Counted from the stretch's first letter, positions 7,432-16,970 are shown. The stretch is 64,000 nt of DNA from Neorhizobium huautlense (GCF_002968575.1 NZ_PVBM01000024.1:1-64000); one strand, 5' to 3'. The notes: a model not told the origin generated them from the letters alone. A program made the numbers and translations.

Positions 7432-9504
7432 ATGTCGGTCGCCTATCTGGAAAAACTCAACGATGCGCAGCGCCGGGCGGTGGAGCATGGCTCGGACGTG
7501 CCGAATGGCGGACCAGCGGGCCCGCTTCTGGTGATTGCCGGCGCGGGCTCTGGCAAGACCAATACGCTTGCCCATCGCGTCGCGCACCTGATCGTCTCCG
7601 GCGCCGACCCGCGCCGCATCCTCCTGATGACCTTTTCCCGCCGCGCGGCCTCTGAAATGGCCCGGCGCGTCGAGCGTATCTGCTCGCAGGTGCTGGGCGC
7701 CAAGTCGGGGATCATGACCGATGCTCTCGCCTGGGCAGGCACCTTCCACGGCATCGGTGCCCGGCTGCTTCGCCTGCATGCGGGTGAGATAGGCCTGGAT
7801 CCGGATTTCACCATCCACGACCGGGAAGACTCCGCCGACCTGATGAACCTTGTCCGCCACGAGCTCGGCTTCTCGAAGACCGAAAACCGCTTTCCGACGA
7901 AAGGCACCTGCCTCGCCATCTATTCCCGCGCCGTCAATTCCGAAACGCCGCTGGACGAGGTGCTGAAGCTTCACTTCCCCTGGTGCTCCGCCTGGGAAAA
8001 GCAGCTCCGCGAACTGTTCGCGACCTATGTGGAGGCCAAGCAGGCCCAGAACGTCCTCGATTACGACGATCTCCTGCTCTACTGGGCGCAGATGATCAGC
8101 GAGGCTGCAATCGCCGAGGATATCGGCAGCCGCTTCGACCACGTTCTGGTCGACGAATACCAGGACACCAACCGCCTGCAGTCCTCGGTCCTCATGGCGA
8201 TGAAGCCCGGCGGGCGAGGTTTGACGGTCGTCGGTGACGATGCCCAGTCGATCTACTCCTTCCGCTCCGCGACGATCCGCAACATCCTCGATTTCCCGGC
8301 CTCCTTCGATCCGCCGGCCAATATCGTAACCCTCGACCGTAACTACCGGTCCACGAATACGATCCTCGCCGCCGCCAACGGCGTCATCGACCTCGCCCGC
8401 GAGCGGTTTACCAAGAACCTCTGGACCGACCGACAGTCCGCGGAGCGCCCGCGCTTGGTCGCCGTCAAGGACGAGACCGAGCAGGCGAACTACATCGTCG
8501 AAAAGATCCTCGAAAACCGCGAAACCGGGATGACGCTCAAACAGCAGGCCGTGCTTTTCCGCGCCTCGCACCATTCCGGTCCGCTGGAAGTGGAGCTCAC
8601 CCGCCGCAACATCCCTTTCGTGAAGTTCGGCGGCCTGAAGTTTCTGGACAGCGCACATGTGAAGGACATGCTGGCTGCGCTGCGCTTTGCCCAGAACCCG
8701 CGCGACCGGGTCGCCGGCTTCCGGCTGATGCAGCTCATCCCCGGCATCGGCCCGCAGACGGCAGGAAAAATCCTCGACGCCATCGCTGCCGATCCCGAAC
8801 CGCTCGCCGCATTGCAGGAAATCCCCACCCCGCCGCGTTCCGGCGAGGACTGGCCGGCCTTCGTCGACATGCTGGCGGCACTGCGCAAAAGCGGCGCCGG
8901 CTGGCCTGCCGAGATCGGCCTTGCCCGCCAATGGTACGAGCCTCATCTCGCCCGTATCCACGAAGATGCCGAGACGCGGAAAGCCGACCTCCTGCAGCTC
9001 GAACAGATTGCGTCCGGCTATAATTCCCGCGAACGTTTCCTCACCGAACTGACGCTCGATCCGCCCGATGCCACGAGCGCCGAGGCTGGGACGCCGCTGC
9101 TTGACGAGGATTACCTGATCCTCTCCACTATCCATTCCGCCAAGGGCCAGGAATGGCGGTCGGTGTTCCTTCTGAACTGCGTCGACGGCTGCATCCCGTC
9201 CGATCTCGGCGTCGGCTCGACCGCCGAGATCGAGGAGGAACGCCGCCTGCTCTATGTCGCGATGACCCGGGCGAAGGACCACCTGCACCTCATCACCCCG
9301 CAGCGCTTCTTTGTGCACGGCCAGGCGTCGCAGGGCGACAAGCATGTCTACGCCGCTCGCACCCGCTTCATCCCGGCAACGCTGCTGCAATTCTTCGAAA
9401 CCGCCGCCTGGCCGGTCGTCGCACCCATGTCCGACGCCGAACGCCAGGCCCGCCATCAGGTGCGTATCGACGTGACTGCCCGCATGCGGGGCATGTGGCG
9501 CTAG
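7432..9504 (+). CDS. UvrD/Rep-family ATP-dependent DNA helicase
   Basis: A superfamily 1A 3'-5' helicase of 690 residues. Motif order is complete: Q-motif LNDAQRRAV, Walker A GAGSGKT (37-43), Ia MTFSRRAASEM, Walker B VLVDEYQDTN near residue 241, motif III VVGDDAQSIYSFR, motif IV LDRNYRST, motif V STIHSAKGQEW and motif VI RRLLYVAMTRAKD. There is no C-terminal PD-(D/E)XK nuclease domain, unlike AddA or RecB. It is shorter and more diverged than housekeeping UvrD, resembling the second UvrD-like helicase often seen in rhizobia. A role in repair or removal of DNA-protein blocks is inferred. EamA follows after 36 bases. Confidence 0.92.
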   Translation: MSVAYLEKLNDAQRRAVEHGSDVPNGGPAGPLLVIAGAGSGKTNTLAHRVAHLIVSGADPRRILLMTFSRRAASEMARRVERICSQVLGAKSGIMTDALAWAGTFHGIGARLLRLHAGEIGLDPDFTIHDREDSADLMNLVRHELGFSKTENRFPTKGTCLAIYSRAVNSETPLDEVLKLHFPWCSAWEKQLRELFATYVEAKQAQNVLDYDDLLLYWAQMISEAAIAEDIGSRFDHVLVDEYQDTNRLQSSVLMAMKPGGRGLTVVGDDAQSIYSFRSATIRNILDFPASFDPPANIVTLDRNYRSTNTILAAANGVIDLARERFTKNLWTDRQSAERPRLVAVKDETEQANYIVEKILENRETGMTLKQQAVLFRASHHSGPLEVELTRRNIPFVKFGGLKFLDSAHVKDMLAALRFAQNPRDRVAGFRLMQLIPGIGPQTAGKILDAIAADPEPLAALQEIPTPPRSGEDWPAFVDMLAALRKSGAGWPAEIGLARQWYEPHLARIHEDAETRKADLLQLEQIASGYNSRERFLTELTLDPPDATSAEAGTPLLDEDYLILSTIHSAKGQEWRSVFLLNCVDGCIPSDLGVGSTAEIEEERRLLYVAMTRAKDHLHLITPQRFFVHGQASQGDKHVYAARTRFIPATLLQFFETAAWPVVAPMSDAERQARHQVRIDVTARMRGMWR

Positions 9505-9540
9505 GCTTTCGCCTCCGTCCTGCGTCCAGAGGAGACATCA

Positions 9541-10422
9541 GTGAACAATAGTCCGTCGAACATGAAGGCTGCGGCCTGGATGATGGCTTCGATCGCCCTG
9601 CTTCTGCTGATGGCCGTCTCGGGGCGTGCGATAACGCGTGAACTCGATGTCTTCCAGGTCATGGAGATGCGTTCCGTGATCGCGTTTTTCATGCTGCTGC
9701 CGTTCGTCTTTCGCGAAGGCGGCATACGGGCGATGCGCACGTCGATCCTGCCGAGCCATATCGGCCGCAACGTCGCCCACTATATCGGCCAGTTCGCGTG
9801 GCTGATGGGCCTCACCCTGATTCCGATGGCGCAGGTCATCGCCATCGAGTTCACTGCGCCGATCTGGGCAGCCCTGATGGCCGCGGCCTTTCTCGGCGAG
9901 CGGTTGACATGGCGCAAGGGCGTGGCGATCCTGTTCGGCGTCGTGGGCGTCGTGCTGATCGTCCGGCCGGGAGCAGCCCCACTCAACCCCGGTCACCTGG
10001 TCGTACTTGGAGCCGCCTTCGTCTTCGCCATATCCTTCATCATGACCAAGCTCCTGACGCGCACGGACAGTGCGACGAAGATCATCTTCTGGATGCTCAT
10101 AATCCAGTCGGTGGTCGGGCTCGTACCGGCGCTCCGGGTCTGGGTCTGGCCATCCGCAGAAATGTGGCCGTGGATCCTCGTCATCGCGTTTTCAGGCACA
10201 TTTGCCCACTATTGCATGGCCAAGGCTCTCTCCCACGGCGACGCGATGACGGTCATGCCGATGGACTATCTGCGGGTTCCGCTGTCGGCGCTGCTCGGAT
10301 ATCTGCTCTATGCCGAGGCTGTCGATGGCCTGACGGCGCTGGGCGCTGCCTTGATTCTTGCCGGTAACCTTTTCAACCTGCGCAGGCCGAACGCCAACCG
10401 CATCCAGTGCACGCCGACCTGA
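9541..10422 (+). CDS. EamA/DMT-family transporter
   Basis: An inner-membrane drug/metabolite transporter of 293 residues. Two EamA repeats of five helices each are visible; the first ends near AILFGVVGVVLIVRPG and the second near LTALGAALILAGNLFNL. RhaT/YdcZ-type substrates range from amino acids to nucleosides, and nothing here specifies one. Translation starts at a GTG preceded by AGAGGAG. It may be read together with the helicase gene. The next gene is convergent. Confidence 0.85.
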   Translation: MNNSPSNMKAAAWMMASIALLLLMAVSGRAITRELDVFQVMEMRSVIAFFMLLPFVFREGGIRAMRTSILPSHIGRNVAHYIGQFAWLMGLTLIPMAQVIAIEFTAPIWAALMAAAFLGERLTWRKGVAILFGVVGVVLIVRPGAAPLNPGHLVVLGAAFVFAISFIMTKLLTRTDSATKIIFWMLIIQSVVGLVPALRVWVWPSAEMWPWILVIAFSGTFAHYCMAKALSHGDAMTVMPMDYLRVPLSALLGYLLYAEAVDGLTALGAALILAGNLFNLRRPNANRIQCTPT

Positions 10423-10464
10423 TGATTTTGCGCCGCCTTCCGCGGGCCGGCATCATCAAAAGAG

Positions 10465-11181
10465 CTACCCCCTCTGGGTATCGCCCCGCTCCAGAAGGTC
10501 GATCTGGATCTGCTGCAATTCGGCCAGCCTCTCCCACTGATGGGCCATCTGATGGTCGATCTTTTCGTGCAGCTGGCGGATTTCGAGTTCGGCGCGCAGG
10601 TTGATCATATAGTCGTTTTCGGCGCGCCGCCTGTCCTTCTCCTCCTGCCGCCGCTGGCTCATCATGATGACAGGCGCCTGCAGGGCTGCAAGACAGGACA
10701 GGACAAGGTTCAGCAGGATGAAGGGATATGGATCGAAAGGCTCGGCAAAAAGGCCGGAGACGTTGAGCGCCATCCAGGAAAAAAGCACGCCCATGAAGAA
10801 CAGGATGAAGGTCCAGGAGCCGCCGAACGAAGCAACCCGGTCGGCTGTCCGCTCTCCCAATGTGGGTTTGCGCTCCAGCACATTGGCAGCGCTGCTCTGC
10901 ACTGTGGAAACACCCTTCTCGAAACTGTCGAGCACCTGTCTGTCGAGTTCGGAAAGCTCTCCGCGCTCCTCCGCGAGCAGCTTTTCCACATAGCGGCGGC
11001 GATAATGGGCGAGATCTTCGTCGCAGATCAGGCTTTCGGTCCCGCAATCGGCGACTTCGGCGGCAATCATCTCGTGCAGGCCCGGCCTGAGCTGACCGAT
11101 CTTGCGAAGCTTCGGCAACGGAAAGGCTCGGCCGCAGACAACACACTGCGCCGTCCTGTTGGTTCCCGGATGGCGGCTCAT
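10465..11181 (-). CDS. DUF1003 membrane protein with N-terminal Cys pair
   Basis: A 238-residue protein. An N-terminal CVVCGRAFP (a possible metal-binding CxxC) is followed by a cytoplasmic segment, then the DUF1003 core with two membrane helices (WTFILFFMGVLFSWMALNV and PFILLNLVLSCLAALQAPVIMMSQ) and a charged coiled-coil C-terminus rich in R, E and Q. Start 11181 has AAGAGG upstream. The gene begins one base after the stop of the ABC-type gene before it, so the two form an operon and may share a membrane role. No function is known for the family. Confidence 0.8.
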   Translation of the reverse strand: MSRHPGTNRTAQCVVCGRAFPLPKLRKIGQLRPGLHEMIAAEVADCGTESLICDEDLAHYRRRYVEKLLAEERGELSELDRQVLDSFEKGVSTVQSSAANVLERKPTLGERTADRVASFGGSWTFILFFMGVLFSWMALNVSGLFAEPFDPYPFILLNLVLSCLAALQAPVIMMSQRRQEEKDRRRAENDYMINLRAELEIRQLHEKIDHQMAHQWERLAELQQIQIDLLERGDTQRG

Positions 11182-11182
11182 G

Positions 11183-12979
11183 TCATGCCTCTTCCTTGGC
11201 TTCAGCTGCCTTCTGGGAACCCTTGCCGTTTTGCTGCAATGGCGACAGATGGAAAATCGTCGGCGAGAACTTTTCAAGATAGTCCTCGGCGCGGCCGATA
11301 TAGACCAGGGTCGAAGTGTCGAGGCCGGCAAGCACGTCGAGCATACGCTCCCGCGTTTCCGGCTCCAGGCCTTCCAGCACGTCGTCCATGATCACCCATT
11401 CGGGTTTGCGCAGCACGGCATTGGCAATCGAAAGAAGCGCCTCCTCATCCTTGTCGAGAACCCTGTCCCATCGCTCCACATCGTTCAGGCGATCCACGAG
11501 CCGGTGCAGCCCGACTTTTTCCAGCGCCTCGGCCAGCGCTTTGTCGCTGCCATCCGGCAGGCCGGTGGGATAGGTCATCGCCTCTTTGAGGGTCGCTGTC
11601 GGCAGGTAGCCTTCCTGAGGCAGGAAGACCATGCCATCCCTGGGCGGCAGGCCGATCTCGCCCCGCCCCCACGGCCAGATGCCGGCGAGCGCCTGGAAGA
11701 AGAGATGCCGGTCGGCGCCCGGATCGCCGTTGATCATCACCCGCCCGCTCGGCCTGATCACGCATTCGCCTTCCCTGAGACGGATGCCGTGCCCCGCCTC
11801 GCCGCGGTCGGGGTCGCCATAGACCATTACGCCGCACAGGCGGATGCCCTGCGCATCGGATTGTTCGCGATAGGTGAGCAGTTCACCTTCCACAGCCGGC
11901 GTGTCCATCGCAAGCAACGCGTTGCGGAAGGAGGAGACGCGTGCCAGCGTGGCTTTCCAATCGGCGATGACCCCGAAATTGTTGACATACCACCTGAGCG
12001 CCAGATTGACCTGGTTGAACGCGCCGACGGCCATCATCAAGCCGCCGAAGGAAAGCCCGCCGGAGAAATACATCGGCGAGGCGATGATGATCGGAGCGAC
12101 CAGCGCCAGCCAGCCGAAGCCTGCGGAAACCCAGGTCAGGTTGGTAAGCGCCCAGGCGACTTGGCGAAGCATTTCGAGCACGTTGTCGATCGCCAGGTGG
12201 ACCCGGCGCAGCTCGCTCGTTTCGCCGCGGGCAAGCGTGATCGGCTTCATGTTCTCGTTGGTGCGCATCAGCACCGCGCGCAGGTCCGCCTCGCGGGCGT
12301 AACGGTCCGCGTTGAGCCGCGGCAGCCGTTGTCCCACGATATTGCTGAGCATCGAGCCGATCACCGCATAGAGGACCGTTGCCCAGACCATATAGCCCGG
12401 GATCGAGATGCTTCTGTCGCCGAAATGGAAAACGAAGTCGGACGAGATGGCCCAGAGCACGCCGATGAAGCTTGCCAGAAGAATCGTGGAATTGACGAGC
12501 CCGATCGCCAGGTTCGTGGTGTTCTCCGCCAGGATTCGGGTATCCTCGTGCAGCCGCTGGTCGGGATTGGCGGCGATCGCGCCGGCGCTCGTGAGCTTCA
12601 GCGCCCGCCCCGGCACGAGCCAGACATTCGCCAGATCTCGCGCCAACCCTTCCCGCATCCGCATCGCCGTGATCTGGTTGAGCCATGCCTGGATGACGTT
12701 GAGAAGCGTCAATGTGAAGGCGAGTACCGCGAACACGACGAGCTGGTTCAGAAATTCCGGCATGTCGCGCCGTTCGAGCGAATCGTAAAAAGGCCCGTTC
12801 CATACGTTGAGGCGGTATTGGGCATAGGTCGTGGAGAAGATGACGATCAAAAGCGCCGCCGTCAGGACAAGCACCCGATTGCGGACCGGCGCTGCCCAAA
12901 AGGCGCCAATCATCATTCGAAGCTGTCCGCTCAGCGGCAACTCATAGGTCTGAGGCCTTGCCTCCGGAATTTCAGCCAT
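11183..12979 (-). CDS. SbmA/BacA-like ABC transporter with degenerate ATPase domain
   Basis: A 598-residue half-transporter of the YddA/SbmA-BacA group. The N-terminal SbmA/BacA-type membrane domain (about 25-355) contains the family segment NVWNGPFYDSLERRD. The C-terminal domain (about 378-570) aligns in order with an ABC ATPase but has lost its catalytic motifs. The P-loop reads GDPGADRHL (418-426) with no GKS/T, the LSGGQ region reads LDKDEEALL (508-516), Walker B ends MDD (531-533) instead of DE, and the H-loop His is Arg (563). The Q-loop FLPQ (452-455) remains. The frame is intact, so this is not a broken gene. Family members move peptides or long fatty acids; this one may run on proton-motive force as SbmA does. 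DUF1003 is co-transcribed. Confidence 0.85.
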   Translation of the reverse strand: MAEIPEARPQTYELPLSGQLRMMIGAFWAAPVRNRVLVLTAALLIVIFSTTYAQYRLNVWNGPFYDSLERRDMPEFLNQLVVFAVLAFTLTLLNVIQAWLNQITAMRMREGLARDLANVWLVPGRALKLTSAGAIAANPDQRLHEDTRILAENTTNLAIGLVNSTILLASFIGVLWAISSDFVFHFGDRSISIPGYMVWATVLYAVIGSMLSNIVGQRLPRLNADRYAREADLRAVLMRTNENMKPITLARGETSELRRVHLAIDNVLEMLRQVAWALTNLTWVSAGFGWLALVAPIIIASPMYFSGGLSFGGLMMAVGAFNQVNLALRWYVNNFGVIADWKATLARVSSFRNALLAMDTPAVEGELLTYREQSDAQGIRLCGVMVYGDPDRGEAGHGIRLREGECVIRPSGRVMINGDPGADRHLFFQALAGIWPWGRGEIGLPPRDGMVFLPQEGYLPTATLKEAMTYPTGLPDGSDKALAEALEKVGLHRLVDRLNDVERWDRVLDKDEEALLSIANAVLRKPEWVIMDDVLEGLEPETRERMLDVLAGLDTSTLVYIGRAEDYLEKFSPTIFHLSPLQQNGKGSQKAAEAKEEA

Positions 12980-13100
12980 TCTCCGTATCTCGCCCTCGAA
13001 CGCCTTTCACTCAGAACCCTCCGTCCGCTTCATTATACTGCACCTACCCCTACCACCACCCTAATGACTTTTGTTTGCAAAATCCTCCAATAGGTGATAA

Positions 13101-13118
13101 TGACCGACCAGTCAGTCA
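13101..13118. promoter_or_regulatory. TetR-type operator
   Basis: TGACCGAC-CA-GTCAGTCA is a near-perfect 18-bp palindrome (one mismatch between arms). It lies 14 bases upstream of the tetR ATG in the region shared with the divergent SbmA-like gene. Self-repression by the TetR protein, and perhaps control of both directions, is the natural reading. Confidence 0.7.
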
Positions 13119-13132
13119 TATTTGGAATCGCG

Positions 13133-13768
13133 ATGGCCGAGAAACGAAGAGAGAAGCGGGATCCGCAGCAGCGCCGGGCCGAAATCCTTGCGTCCGCCTT
13201 TGCCTGTTTTGCCGAGCGGGGCTTTGCCGCCACCCGGATGGAGGATGTCGCAGCCCGCGCCGGCATCGCCAAGGGCACCGTCTACCTGCATTTTCCGGAC
13301 AAGGACGCGCTGTTTACCGAACTGGTGTCCGGTGTCGCCTCGCCCATCCTCGGCCAGATGGGCGAATTCGTCGCGAACGAAAGCATTACGCCGCGCTTCG
13401 CGGTCTCGATGTTCTACGCTCTCTTCAGGCGGGAGGTGCTGGAGACCGATCGCCGGCATCTGCTGCGGCTGATCCTGGCGGAGGGACCGATGTTTCCAGC
13501 CGTCGCGGAATTTTATCACCGGGAAATCATCTCCAGGGGGCTCGGCGTGCTGCGCATCCTGCTCGGCCGCGCGGCCGCCCGCGGTGAGCTGCGCAACCCG
13601 AAGATCGTCGAGACGCCGCAGCTCGTCATGGCCCCGCCCCTGCTCTCGATCATCTGGACGACGCTTTTCGAACCCTACGAACACCTCGACACACAAAAGC
13701 TCTTCGACACGTTTCTCGACACGCTCTTCGTGCCGGCTGAGGACCTCTCGGAAGGAGGCACGCAATGA
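13133..13768 (+). CDS. TetR-family repressor (CecR-like) of the efflux operon
   Basis: A 211-residue regulator. The N-terminal helix-turn-helix is typical (RRAEILASAFACFAERGF, then TRMEDVAARAGIAKGTVY and LHFPDKDALF). The C-terminal ligand domain resembles the CecR/YbiH-type group that governs ybhGFSR in Escherichia coli. The start at 13133 leaves the palindromic operator upstream; a GTG at 13094 would place the operator inside the gene and is less likely. The stop overlaps the start of the HlyD gene by four bases, so the repressor is the first gene of the operon it probably controls. Confidence 0.85.
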   Translation: MAEKRREKRDPQQRRAEILASAFACFAERGFAATRMEDVAARAGIAKGTVYLHFPDKDALFTELVSGVASPILGQMGEFVANESITPRFAVSMFYALFRREVLETDRRHLLRLILAEGPMFPAVAEFYHREIISRGLGVLRILLGRAAARGELRNPKIVETPQLVMAPPLLSIIWTTLFEPYEHLDTQKLFDTFLDTLFVPAEDLSEGGTQ

Positions 13769-14730
13769 AGCGGATATTCGTCATCGCACTCTTGGCCGGT
13801 ATCGCGCTTGCCGCCCTGCCCTTCCTTTTTGCAGAGAAGAGCCCGCGTCCGTATCAGGGCTGGGTTGAGGCTGATACGCTCTTCATCGGCGCGGAAGGCA
13901 CGGGCCGCCTGGAAAGGGTCGACGTGCAGGAAGGCGGCACCGTCGCTGCAGGCAACCCGCTCTTCAAGCTGGAGACATCGAGCGAAGAGGCGGCCGTCGC
14001 CGCGGCCCGTGCAGCGCTTGCACGCGCACAGGCCGAGCTCGAACTTGCCGAAGCGGCCCAGAAGCGGCCGGAAGAGATTGACGTGCTGCGCGCATCCGAG
14101 CGCGAGGCGAATGCCAGACTGGAACTCGCCAAACAGGATCTCGACCGGACCCGCGTTCTCGCCGAGCGCGGCACCGCCACACAGGCGAGCCTCGACGCGG
14201 CGATCGCGACCGAAGCCGCCAACCGTGCCGCGCTCGACAATGTGCGCAGCCAGATCACGCTCGCCCATCTGCCGGCGCGCGAACAGACGCTCCGCCAGGC
14301 AAAGGAATCCATGGCTGCGGCCAAGGCCGAACTCGCCTCGGCGCAAGCAGCGCTTGCCCGCCGCGCCGTCGCCGCGCCCGCCGCCGGCAGCATCGAAACC
14401 CTCTATTATCGCCTCGGCGAGGTCGTACCGGTCGGGCGACCGATCGTGGCACTCCTCCCGCCCGAAAACGTCCGCATCCGCTTCTTCGTGCCTGAGACCG
14501 AAATTGCAGCGCTGTCCCTCGGCCAGCCGGTCCGTGTCACCTGCGACGCCTGCCGGCCGTCGGATGCGAGGATCAGCTTTATCGCGAAAACTGCCGAATA
14601 CACGCCGCCGGAGATCTACAGCCTCGAGGAACGAGCAAAACTCGTCTATCGCATCGAGGCAATTCCCGCCGATCCTGCAACGCTGCGTCCCGGCCAGCCG
14701 GTCGATGTTGCCGCAGGAGCCCGGCCATGA
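13765..14730 (+). CDS. HlyD/YbhG-like periplasmic adaptor
   Basis: A membrane-fusion protein linking the inner-membrane ABC exporter to the envelope. It has 321 residues with an N-terminal signal anchor (IFVIALLAGIALAALPFLF), a beta-barrel/lipoyl half beginning near GTGRLERVDVQEGGTV, a long Ala/Glu-rich coiled coil (about residues 70-200), the second lipoyl half ARRAVAAPAAGSIETLYY and a C-terminal barrel. It overlaps both neighbours by four bases, giving tight translational coupling. YbhG homologues export drugs or toxic organics; the substrate is not visible here. Confidence 0.88.
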   Translation: MKRIFVIALLAGIALAALPFLFAEKSPRPYQGWVEADTLFIGAEGTGRLERVDVQEGGTVAAGNPLFKLETSSEEAAVAAARAALARAQAELELAEAAQKRPEEIDVLRASEREANARLELAKQDLDRTRVLAERGTATQASLDAAIATEAANRAALDNVRSQITLAHLPAREQTLRQAKESMAAAKAELASAQAALARRAVAAPAAGSIETLYYRLGEVVPVGRPIVALLPPENVRIRFFVPETEIAALSLGQPVRVTCDACRPSDARISFIAKTAEYTPPEIYSLEERAKLVYRIEAIPADPATLRPGQPVDVAAGARP

Positions 14731-15668
14731 CCGCAACCGCCGAGTCCCCCGAAACCGTCATCGACGTGCATCATCTGACCAAGAGCTTCGGCGGCCGCAA
14801 GGTGGTCGACGATGTCTCCATGTCGGTGAGGAAGGGCCGCATCCACGGTTTCCTGGGCCCCAACGGTTCCGGCAAGACGACCACCATCCGCATGCTCTGC
14901 GGCCTGTTGACCCCCGACAGCGGCAACGGCACCTGCCTTGGCTTCGACATCCTGACCGAGAGCGACCGCATCCGTCGCCGCGTCGGGTACATGACGCAGA
15001 AATTCTCGCTCTATCAGGATCTGTCCATCCGCGAGAACCTGGAATTCGTCGCCCGCGTTTACGGACTTCCCGATGCCCGCGGCAAGGCGAAGGCAGCGAT
15101 CGAGCGGCTCGGTCTGAAGGGTCGCGAAAAGCAGCTCGCGGGCGAACTCTCCGGCGGCTGGAAGCAGCGCTTGGCGCTCGGCGCCTGCATCCTGCCCGAG
15201 CCTGCACTTCTCCTCCTCGACGAACCGACCGCAGGTGTCGACCCGCAGGCGCGCCGCGACTTCTGGAACGAGATCCATGCGCTCGCCGCCGATGGCCTCT
15301 CGGTTCTGGTTTCCACCCACTACATGGACGAAGCGGAGCGCTGCCACGAGATTGCCTATATCGCCTACGGCAAGCTGTTGGTCCAGGGGACTGTCGATGA
15401 AGTCATCGAAGGCACCGGTCTCGTCACGTGGACCGTCTCCGGCCCCGATGTCCACCACCTCCAGGCCGAACTCCTGCAGCAGCCGGGCATCGACATGATC
15501 GCCCCGTTCGGACTGAGCCTGCATGTGGCGGGACATGACGAATCGGCGCTTGAACAGGCGATCGCCCCCTATCGCCAGCGCCCGGGCTTCAAATGGGAAA
15601 AGGGCGAGCCGACGCTGGAGGATGCCTTCATCGACCTGATGGGCCGCTCGGAGGACAATTTCCGATGA
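14727..15668 (+). CDS. ABC exporter ATPase (YbhF/CcmA type)
   Basis: A 313-residue ATP-binding subunit. Walker A is GPNGSGKTT, the Q-loop region is VGYMTQKFSLY, the signature is LSGGWKQRLALG (a common LSGGxKQR variant), Walker B is LLLLDEPTAGVD, and the H-loop is STHYMDEAERC. All catalytic residues are present, in contrast to the degenerate ATPase domain encoded upstream at 11183. It is a single ATPase unit, whereas Escherichia coli YbhF is a tandem duplicate, so here it would dimerise. It overlaps its neighbours by four bases on both sides. Confidence 0.92.
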   Translation: MTATAESPETVIDVHHLTKSFGGRKVVDDVSMSVRKGRIHGFLGPNGSGKTTTIRMLCGLLTPDSGNGTCLGFDILTESDRIRRRVGYMTQKFSLYQDLSIRENLEFVARVYGLPDARGKAKAAIERLGLKGREKQLAGELSGGWKQRLALGACILPEPALLLLDEPTAGVDPQARRDFWNEIHALAADGLSVLVSTHYMDEAERCHEIAYIAYGKLLVQGTVDEVIEGTGLVTWTVSGPDVHHLQAELLQQPGIDMIAPFGLSLHVAGHDESALEQAIAPYRQRPGFKWEKGEPTLEDAFIDLMGRSEDNFR

Positions 15669-16822
15669 CCGCGCCCCATGACCCGGAACTCAACGGCAAT
15701 GGAGGTTTCTTCAAGCGCTTCTGGGCGATGACCGTCAAGGAATTCATCCAGATGACCCGCGACCGCGTGACGCTCGCCACCATGATCATGATCCCGGTCA
15801 TGCAGCTCTTCCTGTTCGGTTTCGCGATCAACACAACCCCGCACGATCTGCCGACCGCCGTTCTGATGCGCGAGAACAGCGATATCGGCCGCTCGATCCT
15901 CGCCGCATTGAAGAACACCGATTTCTTCGAGGTCCAGTCCGTCATCACCCGCACCGAGGACATGGATTCGCTGCTGGAATCGGGCCGGGCGCTGTTCGTG
16001 GTCGAGATTCCGGAAGGCTTCGAACGGGCGGTAAGGCGCGGCGAGACGCCCGCCCTTCTCGTCGCCGCCGATGCCACCGATCCGGTTGCATCGAGCTCGG
16101 CGCTCGGCGCGCTCTCCGGCATCGTTGCGTCGGCCCTCGCCAACGACCGGCAGATCGAGTTTTCGGAACCGTCGAAACCCGCTTTCTCGATCGTGCAGCA
16201 TCGCCGCTACAACCCTGCGGGTTCGTCGACGCTCAACATCGTCCCCGGCCTGCTCGGCACGATCCTGACGATGACGCTTTTGATCTTCACCGCCCTCTCC
16301 GTCACCCGCGAGATGGAGCGCGGCACCATGGAAAACCTGCTCTCCATGCCGATCAGGCCTCTGGAAATCATGTTCGGCAAGATCACGCCCTACGTCCTGA
16401 TAGGCCTCATCCAGGCCCTCATCATCATTTCGGCGGGCATCCTGGTGTTCCGGGTTCCGATCCTCGGCGACCTGCCGTCACTGGCCGCCGCGACGGCGCT
16501 CTTCGTCGTCGCCAACCTGTCGATCGGCTACACCTTCTCGACCCTGGCGACCAACCAGTTGCAGGCGGTTCAGATGGCGATGATGTTCTTCCTGCCGAAC
16601 ATTCTGCTCTCGGGCTTCATGTTCCCCTTCGCCGGCATGCCGGGCTGGGCACAATGGATCGGCGAGGCGCTGCCGCTGACCCATTACATCCGCATCGTCC
16701 GCGCGATCATGCTGAAGGGTGCGGATATCGCCACGCTCGCCTATGATACGAGCGTCCTCGCCGGCCTGATGACGTTCGCCATGCTGATTGCCGTCACCCG
16801 CTTCCGCCGGACGCTCGACTGA
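15665..16822 (+). CDS. ABC-2 type permease (YbhR/YbhS type)
   Basis: The 385-residue membrane subunit of the exporter. It has one N-terminal helix ([16 protein letters not shown]), a large periplasmic domain, and five C-terminal helices, as in ABC-2 permeases. The family segment [26 protein letters not shown] is clear. Only one permease gene is present, while Escherichia coli has ybhS and ybhR, so a homodimer is expected. The ATG at 15665 overlaps the ATPase stop. It is the last gene of the tetR-hlyD-ABC operon. Confidence 0.9.
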   Translation: MTAPHDPELNGNGGFFKRFWAMTVKEFIQMTRDRVTLATMIMIPVMQLFLFGFAINTTPHDLPTAVLMRENSDIGRSILAALKNTDFFEVQSVITRTEDMDSLLESGRALFVVEIPEGFERAVRRGETPALLVAADATDPVASSSALGALSGIVASALANDRQIEFSEPSKPAFSIVQHRRYNPAGSSTLNIVPGLLGTILTMTLLIFTALSVTREMERGTMENLLSMPIRPLEIMFGKITPYVLIGLIQALIIISAGILVFRVPILGDLPSLAAATALFVVANLSIGYTFSTLATNQLQAVQMAMMFFLPNILLSGFMFPFAGMPGWAQWIGEALPLTHYIRIVRAIMLKGADIATLAYDTSVLAGLMTFAMLIAVTRFRRTLD

Positions 16823-16970
16823 CAGATTTTCCTGCGTATTTCCCCGATATGGCCCGAACCAGGATAACCTCCCGAATCCGCCTTGCATTATTTTCGTGCA
16901 ACGCACAAAATCCTTGCAACGATCATTGATCGGCCATCGAAGGCCGGCAAGGGGCGACCAAAGGGGCAGC

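Noticed and set aside
7402..9456. A 684-residue open frame on the minus strand opposite the helicase gene
   Set aside because: It is the mirror of a high-GC gene with complete helicase motifs, has no recognisable domain and no ribosome site. Other long antisense frames (11102-13093, 17529-19235, 27761-29914, 33136-34500) were rejected for the same reason.
11183..12979. Calling the SbmA-like gene a pseudogene
   Set aside because: No frameshift or stop is present, the membrane domain is well kept and the next gene is closely coupled, so a working protein with an altered ATPase domain is more likely.
13094..13132. GTG at 13094 as the tetR start
   Set aside because: It would put the palindromic operator inside the coding region; the ATG at 13133 gives a normal TetR N-terminus.
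13808..15400. A 530-residue plus-strand frame across hlyD and the ABC ATPase gene
   Set aside because: It is in the wrong frame relative to two well-conserved overlapping genes, and its composition (Arg/Ser/Pro-rich) is typical of a shadow frame.
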